Assembly (NCBI GenBank): GCA_032718475.1
Contig: JAUCBJ010005877.1
Coordinates: forward strand, 1 to 35,206
Reading direction: 5' to 3'
DNA: 35,206 nucleotides
From: Nemertoderma westbladi
Taxonomy: Eukaryota > Xenacoelomorpha > Nemertodermatida > Nemertodermatidae
This document shows, in pieces, positions 28,572 to 35,206 of the stretch. Each line of letters begins with the position of its first letter. The first letter of the stretch is position 1. Both the position numbers and the translations under genes were made by a program. Below the pieces are notes generated by a model. The model was given only the letters and a program-made list of their open reading frames with translations. It was not told the DNA's origin and made no database searches.

Positions 28572-29427
28572 AACGGACTATTGCAATATTGCCTTTAGAG
28601 TGCAAAATGCGCTTGTTAAAACAGGCTCCATGCTGTTACAAGCGATCTTCTCGTTCAAATTGCGCTAACTAAAGTTTTGAATAAAACAACATCCCTACCA
28701 AGACTGCAAGATGCCAGGTTGCACTGATTAAGGACAAGATGAAGGTTGTCCCACAACTCATGGACCTTCGACGCAATAAAAATGAATCTCTCTCCAGGTT
28801 AAATTCGACGCAAATAACAACTGACTTTTCCCAAAAATAAAACTGTAACCTGTTCTATTGACATTAGTTTAGAGTTTTGGTATATAATTTAGAAATTGAG
28901 AATTTAGCATTAAAGCGGGATATTAGGCCTAATTGATGTGTTTTCTGGAGTGGGGAATATTTAGTCAGCAATCGTAATAAATAAATAATAACATAATACG
29001 GGTAACCTACTGAAACCTGATAGTACCTGATGGTATTATATAAAGTGACAATATAATAAAATACCTAATAATAAATAGGCATATAAAGTAATTAAAAAAT
29101 AATTAAATTTGTTCTGATCTTTAAACTAAACAAACAATAAAATAATACATAGATAACGCCACTTGATAACGAAGGACTTCAAAAGGACATAACAAAAGCA
29201 AAAGGGACTACATAATTTATAAACACAAAAAATATGGACTGATAGAAAACAATTCATGAAAGCAACAGATAGGCCTATTGAAAAACTAAATCATTTTACC
29301 TATTTTTTTCAAATTATTTTTTTACCTAGGCTTATTAATATTTCGACATCCAGACTGTCAGAATGTCAACTAGCAGACTGGTAGACTGGTAGAGAAAACC
29401 TGAGTTTAACATAAAGGGTTTAACATA
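28572..29427. other. AT-rich intergenic DNA
   Basis: No gene or element termini seen. Confidence 0.4.
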
Positions 29428-29487
29428 AAGGAGCAGGTTACAGTGGTAGCCAGACTGCCAGAAGGAACCAAAACAATAAACGATTAG
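29428..29487 (-). repeat. Single monomer of the 68-bp dispersed repeat
   Basis: AAAGGAGCAGGTTACAGTGG plus AACCAAAACAATAAACGA is the inverse of the 31-32.7 kb minisatellite unit, with a diverged middle. Confidence 0.7.
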
Positions 29488-29582
29488 AATACTGTACAGA
29501 TTAGAATTACAGTACCGGCAGACCGGTAGTTAACAATTGCAGTAGACCTTGCTGCCTTGTGCACGGCAGCACGGTAACTGCA

Positions 29583-29720
29583 TAAAAAATAGGTAAATGA
29601 TTTAAAAAAGTAGGTAAAAAAAAATAATAAAAAAATAGGTAAAAAAAATAGAAAAAATAGGTGAAATGATTAAAAAAAAATAGGTGAAATTATTAAAAAA
29701 AATAGGTAGGAAAAAATATG
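29583..29720. repeat. A-rich low-complexity repeat (AAAAAATAGGTRAAATGATT)
   Basis: AATAGGTAAATGATTTAAAA and AATAGGTGAAATGATTAAAA-type words recur at 15-25-bp spacing. Confidence 0.7.
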
Positions 29721-30218
29721 TTCGATTTTTTACCCCATAATGTGTACCGGTATGTTTATCATTCAAACCAGCAAACTTGTTACCAGTCTGCCAGTAGCAG
29801 TAACAAAAATAACATGGCCGGGAGTCGCTAGCGAAGTCTGGATTTACCGTGTGCCAGTCCTTGCTACTGCAGTACTGAATGATCTACCGCGACCGCCTGC
29901 CTTGATGCCTACACCAGTCTGCCAGTACACCCCTGCTGACCTGTCACCTGTCAGTCTGTACCGTATGTAATGCTGTAATGTACACTACAGCACTAGTCCA
30001 GTAGTCGTAGTTGTTAAAATTAAGTTTACTCTTTGGGAATTTAAATTTCCCGCTATAATGAGGCGTTGTCAACAACCAAGAGCAGCCCTGTTTTTAACAA
30101 TCCTGGCATAGCTAGGCCTGGCACCACTGCATTATAACTACACCCCAACACTACATTTTACACTATAATTTGATAATATACATGTCAGCATGTGGCTGTT
30201 CTGCTGTTGGCAGGATAG

Positions 30219-30280
30219 TAAAGGAGCAGGTTACAGAGGCGAGTTAGGGGAACCAAAACAATAAACGAAAGTTAACACGT
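30219..30280 (-). repeat. Single monomer of the 68-bp dispersed repeat
   Basis: AAAGGAGCAGGTTACAGAGG and GGAACCAAAACAATAAACGA match the minisatellite unit on the opposite strand. Confidence 0.7.
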
Positions 30281-31185
30281 AATACAAGATCATGTATATC
30301 AGTATATATAAGTGCTGGGGTGTCCTTATAATGCAGTAATGCGGCTAGGAATATAGGCCTACACATATCTCATTAAAAACAGGTCGGGATGTTACTGTTG
30401 TTGTTAATGTTTTTACAAGTTAGAGATTATCGAACATTACATAAATCATCAATCATCCCTCAACAATGATTTATATTTCGCCAACATACGGTAATAACGA
30501 CAGCGACAGACAGCCACTTTCTCAAACGTCTAAACTCTCTGAAAGTAAGTTTAGAGCGAATCAATTCACAAATATTTGACCTACAGTTAGTTGGGATTTA
30601 ACGCACGAGATAATAACGCGCGATGATGATTTTAAAACATTCGAGATACACATGGAGACATGAGAACTCGTAGCCGGAACCAATCTAGATTCGGCGCAGT
30701 ATCAGATTATGTGAAATTTTGACAGTATTATTTCTACATGTGATATTAGGCACTTACCTGCCTATACAGCATACACGAGTGGGGCATTCGTGCAGCAAAA
30801 GCTGCTTGTCATCTTTAGCGAACAATTTATTATAATTATAGGGCCTACTACGCAGTATAGCGAGTTATATCTTGGCTTCCGACACTTAAATTTTCGCAAT
30901 AATTTTTATTGTCCGTTTAAATCCTTTTTTTGTCCTTTTTTTTTTATTTTTTATGTCCTCCAAAAGTCTAATGTTAGGTTCCATGCTACCGGTTTCTCTA
31001 CTGCTGTTCTCTCAGGCTATCAGTACCGGTATTAGTATATATAGCACTATTTTGCTGTATTGTATGTACAGATAGGTATAAAGCAGGTATTTCTGTATTT
31101 TAGTACCGGTACCGGCACCGGTACTGCTGTAGGCCTACTGTGTAGCCTACCATTTAAATACGGTACTGGTAGGCCAAACGGCTGA
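30281..31185. other. Intergenic DNA rich in CCGG palindromes
   Basis: No gene seen. TACCGGTACCGGCACCGGTAC near 31103 is a cluster of the window-wide ACCGGT motif. Confidence 0.4.
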
Positions 31186-31541
31186 CCGGTTGTTTTGGTT
31201 AGAAAATCCCGCCTCTGTAACCTGCTCCTTTCCCCCGCCTCTGTAACCTGCCCCTTTCCCTCAATTAGTTAAATGATCGTTTATTGTTTTGGTTAGAAAA
31301 TCCCGCCTCTAACCTGCTCCTTTCCCTCAATTAGTTAACTGATCGTTTATTGTTTTGGTTAGGAAATCCCGTCTCTGTAACCTGCTCCTTTCCCTGATTT
31401 GGTAAAGTGACTGTTTATTGTTTTGGTTAGAAAATCCCGCCTCTGTAACCTGCTCCTTTCCCTGAATTGGTAAAGTGACCGTTTATTGTTTTGGTTAGAA
31501 AGGCCCGCCTCTGTAACCTGCCCCTTTCCCTCAATTAGTTA
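31186..31541 (+). repeat. 68-bp minisatellite, left block (about 5 units)
   Basis: The unit begins GTTTATTGTTTTGGTTAGAA, then AATCCCGCCTCTGTAACCTG, CTCCTTTCCCTCAATTAGTT and AAGTGATC. GTTTATTG starts are at 31279, 31345, 31413 and 31481. A 25-bp subrepeat (CCGCCTCTGTAACCTG) is doubled near 31211-31260. Confidence 0.95.
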
Positions 31542-32253
31542 TACAGTACAGGCCACCAGAAAACGCAGATTTCATCCAATGTGATCACATGTGAACACAT
31601 TTGTTCAAGTCATCTGATTGGCAGGTTATGGCGAGTTATCTTCTAGATCACACAGCAGGAGGCTAACTTGCTGGGACCGACAAAGGCTTAGTGTGCGGTG
31701 CGCCTGTATGTCTGATATCAGGTAGATGAGAGAGCCCCCAGGGCGTAACATTGCGGACATGGGCTGTATTGGTAGAGAGAGAACTACATACAAGACCACA
31801 TGGAGGTTCATGAGGTGTATGGGAGTGGATGGGTATATGGATGGAGGAGCCTAGACCATTGAATAATTAATTTAGTGCAGGGAGATGTCGCGCCATTAGT
31901 CTGACACCGAGAGGGCACAGAGAAACACCACAAGATGCCTTAACATCACTAACTATAGGCCTGCCTACTAGACACTATTAACCGCACACTATAAAGGTAA
32001 ACAAAATCCATATCGCATTTCCAGCTGCAGTGAGTGACAGTTCGCGGCAAACTACAGAGAGTTTCCAGATTACTAAGCGTTTCAAAAGTATTCAATTGTA
32101 TCCTTTGGCGAAAAAATTGTGGTTGTTGCCAATTCAATTATGTTCAATTATGTTCAATTGTCCCGTTCAACAACATTACATTACACTGGTACACATTTGA
32201 TAAAATGTGTTCACAATTGTACAAATCTGCGTTTTCTGGTGGCCTTTACTGTA
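31542..32253. mobile_element. Tc1/mariner-like MITE inserted in the minisatellite
   Basis: The left end TA-CAGTACAGGCCACCAGAA and right end TTCTGGTGGCCTTTACTG-TA are inverted repeats of about 29 bp with one mismatch, flanked by TA on both sides. CAGT..ACTG ends with TA duplication are the Tc1/mariner pattern. Removing the insert rejoins AATTAGTTA with TGATCGTTTATTG, which is the normal minisatellite unit. There is no transposase; short frames inside are unrecognised. Confidence 0.88.
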
Positions 32254-32735
32254 TGATCGTTTATTGTTTTGATTAGAAAATCCCGCCTCTGTAACCTGCT
32301 CCTTTCCCTCAATTAGTTAAGTGATCGTTTATTGTTTTGGTTAGAAAATTCCGCCTCTGTAACCTGTCCCTTTCCCTCAATTAGTTAAATGATCGTTTAT
32401 TGTTTTGGTTAGAAAATTCCGCCTCTGTAACCTGTCCCTTTCCCTCAATTAGTTAAATGATCGTTTATTGTTTTGGTTAGAAAATCCCGCCTCTGTAACC
32501 TGCTCCTTTCCCTCAATAAGTTAAGTGATCGTTTATTGCTTTGGTTAGAAAATCCCGCCTCTGTAACCTGCTCCTTTCCCTCAATTAGTTAAGTGATCGT
32601 TTATTGTTTTGGTTAGAAAATCCCGTCTCTGTAACCTGCTCCTTTCCCTGATTTGGTAAAGTGACTGTTTATTGTTTTGGTTAGAAAACTCGGCCTTAAC
32701 CTGCTCCTTTCCATCAATTGGTAATTGTTTTTGGC
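32254..32735 (+). repeat. 68-bp minisatellite, right block (about 7 units)
   Basis: GTTTATTG starts are at 32259, 32327, 32395, 32463, 32531, 32599 and 32667, an exact 68-bp period. The last unit decays after TTTTGGTTAGAAAACTCGGCC. Confidence 0.96.
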
Positions 32736-33670
32736 TATAAAATGAGTGTTTTGCTACGTCATGTGGTAATCGATTATCGACAACAACCACAAACTATTAA
32801 ATATAGAGTCTTTTTACCACAGGCGCATATGGAAATCTATCTCATAGTCTATAAATCATGGAATAATGGAATGTTTTGGCACAAGCATAGTGAAATCAAC
32901 TGTCTGACAGTCCAGAAATCAGCAGTCTGACAGTTTGAGGAAATACATACATAAAAAGTCATTAAAAGCCTGCTTCAATCAAGTGTTGTGGATATTGTAT
33001 AGTCTTGGTTTATTTTTAATTATACTGTATATCTATCACTTGAATGAATAAGAGTAACCACAATAATGAATCAAACCTCGGTATATTTTATATACTGTAG
33101 TAACCCTAACAACACCAATATCAATCCCGTATAATGATAAAGCGCTGACAGATAGTCAGCTCGTTTACCACTTGATAACCAACACAGTGTGGTATAGGGC
33201 CGAGCTTATGAGAAATCAATAAACACCTTTGTAATAATCATCCAATAACCATCCCCATAATGTCTACCACTACAATATATTGTTTCCTACAATACAAATT
33301 TGCACCCTCTTTGGCTATGCTACTATATCAAGGTAGGTCCTAATCCTTTACGTACAGTATAGTAGTTACTTAGTTCTTATCCACACCACACGACACCATA
33401 CCCTCTTTTTTGTTCACATCTTTTAATCACTACCACGTTGGGGGGTTGTTTTTTCCCTCTTCAGAATAGCAAACAGGATTACCTACTGTAACTAGGCTAG
33501 ACTTCCCCAATGCCGTACTCGCGAACATAGCCTTTATTCTCTATCTTCACGCCATTATTCGTATCTCTCGCCCTCCGTTATCGCGTTCCACCCTACTGTA
33601 CTATTGACGTAGATGATATACAAGCTTGCCAGCCGTGAGCGGGCAATAATGGACGGGACGGATCCAGACG
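32736..33670. other. Intergenic DNA, no gene seen
   Basis: AT-rich. Short frames on both strands have no family features. Confidence 0.4.
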
Positions 33671-33699
33671 GATATAGAGTCATTTTCTGATGACACGGA

Positions 33700-33730
<31 letters not shown>

Positions 33731-35116
33731 TTTTCTACAGATCTATATCATATTGCTTGAAATGTGAAACACAACTAGTTCAACTCACCGTGGTTGTTAC
33801 CATGTATTTCGCAATGTTTCGATTTCGATTTTGCCTTTAAATTTTTTTTATAAGCGTTTTAAAAAAGTGTCTTTTGCGAAATCACACCCTCCGTATCGTG
33901 GCCATTCTTCACATTCGTCGTAATTCATCAGTAAAAAGCTTGCGTTGCAAGGATTCCAAATATGTAACAATATCTGAATTTCGTTGAGAAACAGCTGAGA
34001 TATAGGCGTTCAAAGATTGCAAGAATTATCGTTCGCTGCAGGCCATTTATTCTATTTAATAAATACACAAAATTCTAGAACGTGTTATTTATTTTATGAG
34101 TTGGTTGGCAACAGTTGTATGCCTATATGAGATCTGGAGCAGTAACATACACAGAGGGCTTCCCAGCAAAGATTTGAGTCAAACATGTTCTCTCTTGGGA
34201 CCTTCTCTATTTAACTTTCACATAAAACATATCCACCATAACTACAATGATGAAGATTACTACGAATTGCTTACCTCATACCCGAACCACTGCTGGTCCT
34301 TCTCATATGCGGATGATATATTTCTAATAGCACATCGCAGTTTAACATCGAATTAGAAATAGAGAGGATATTTCTAAAATTAGAGAAGGTGGGCTTACAG
34401 ATCGATATTAACAAGACAGCTTGGATTTTCCTTAGTGGTAGAGGATCATCTGAGCCACCCCCTCTTTTTTTGCACATAAGTGATCACCTGATCCCCCAAA
34501 CAACGACACACCTCAATTTCATCGGTACAAAATCCCTCAAGATAACCGTTTCATATATCAGGAGTGTCTTAGACTTGTTGATTCATTAGCGGAGTGCATC
34601 ATGGTCATCATGGACGATCAAGCGTATCCCCATCGAAACACTATCAACACTTTGGAAAACTTACTCTTTGCCAATTTTCGCTATAGTTTTCCGTTTTACA
34701 TAGGAGCTCTAAACTCTCTACAGCGGGACCAGTTGGAAGTGAGGTATAGAAATGCACTACGAAAACTTATCCATATTAATGGAACATTAATTTTGTCTAA
34801 CATTTTATATGGGTTATTTGAAATCAATCAATTAATTCGAGAAATATACCAATCAGCTATTCTAACTGTCCAGCGATTGATCAGAGCCCTTAACACACTA
34901 ACGCAAGCTTTTTAATGATAGGCCTATCTATAAAGCGAGGTTAATGTGAAGAATGGCGATGATAGGAGATGTGCAATTTCGCAAAAGACTCTTTTTTAAA
35001 ACGTTTATAAAAAAAATGTAAAGGCAAAATCGAAAATTCCGGCTTCATGGTAACAACCACGGTGAGTTGAACTAGTTGTGTTTCAAATTTCAAGCAATAT
35101 GATAAAGATCTGTATC
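33671..35116. mobile_element. Poly-C fold-back element, third copy, interrupted
   Basis: The left end GATATAGAGTCATTTTCTGATGACACGGA plus 28 C (33700-33727) and a long left arm to about 34126 match the 15580 copy, including the centre TCGCTGCAGGCCATTTATTC. From about 34916 the right arm resumes at TAATGTGAAGAATGG and runs to ATGATAAAGATCTGTA near 35116, without the poly-G and end. About 100 bp of right arm next to the insert is missing. Confidence 0.85.
34127..34915 (+). pseudogene. Reverse transcriptase remnant inside the fold-back element
   Basis: The RT motif B-like GLPSKDL..LLGPSLFNFHI is followed by motif C SYADDIFLIAH, then a stop at 34354-34356. In another frame come GLQIDINKTAWIFLSGRG and LNFIGTKSLKITVSY, typical of the region after YADD in non-LTR RTs, and a further frame has RYRNALRKLIHINGT. 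At least two frame changes make it non-functional. It is a different family from the RT at 26968. It may be a nested insertion or captured cargo. Confidence 0.78.
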
Positions 35117-35206
35117 TCCTCCTACAATTCTAAACGAAATAAAGTGAAATTTTGCAGAAAGATGTCCAATAGATGCTCCCTATGGGGGTGTCGACAGAAT
35201 TTTGAT

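Noticed and set aside
31186-32735. CRISPR-like regular repeats
   Set aside because: The 68-bp units are contiguous with no unique spacers and the genome is animal; it is a minisatellite.
1-35206. tRNA, rRNA or known snRNA genes
   Set aside because: No convincing A/B box pair, cloverleaf or rRNA core was found; only one A-box-like string near 19533.

Overview
This is an animal nuclear genome segment, most likely from a marine invertebrate. The evidence is GT-AG spliced metazoan genes (ZCRB1), metazoan housekeeping proteins (mitochondrial uS12m, TXNDC9), BEL/Pao and non-LTR retroelement debris, AT-rich spacers and a very high load of non-autonomous inverted-repeat elements. I cannot name the phylum from sequence alone. 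The short palindromes TAGGCCTA and TACCGGTA recur throughout the non-coding DNA.

Left part (1-16 kb). A partial open frame with no sequence match I can name (HEAT/ARM-like, all-helical look) runs in from the left edge and stops at 1455, just after a 7-bp tandem repeat that probably causes a frameshift. Two internal exons of ZCRB1 follow at 3188-3430 and 3562-3685 (RRM second half, CCHC zinc knuckle and basic/acidic linker). The last ZCRB1 exon lies 11 kb away at 14765-14911. The intron between holds a fold-back element, a 1.5-kb array of a 19-bp palindromic satellite, small hairpins, hAT-like termini, a broken BEL/Pao integrase, an intact 760-codon single-exon gene on the same strand (11350-13632) and a MITE. 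The last ZCRB1 exon runs into a 12-copy 36/37-bp tandem array of its own C-terminal coding sequence.

Middle part (15.5-26.6 kb). An 800-bp fold-back element with poly-C/poly-G shoulders is followed by MRPS12 (minus strand). Then come a 950-bp fold-back element built from 22-bp repeats, a perfect 90-bp palindrome, a 3' fragment of a non-LTR element, intron-free TXNDC9 (plus strand), and an intron-free MYND zinc-finger gene (minus strand).

Right part (26.6-35.2 kb). No intact gene is visible. There is a decayed non-LTR reverse transcriptase, a 424-bp fold-back element, a 68-bp minisatellite split by a Tc1/mariner-like MITE, and a third copy of the poly-C fold-back family carrying a different broken reverse transcriptase.

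The genes do not form an operon or pathway. ZCRB1 belongs to the minor spliceosome, MRPS12 to the mitochondrial ribosome, TXNDC9 to chaperonin/tubulin folding control, and the rest are unassigned. The most notable things are the density and variety of inverted-repeat elements, the palindromic satellite, the duplicated ZCRB1 terminus and the gene nested in a ZCRB1 intron.
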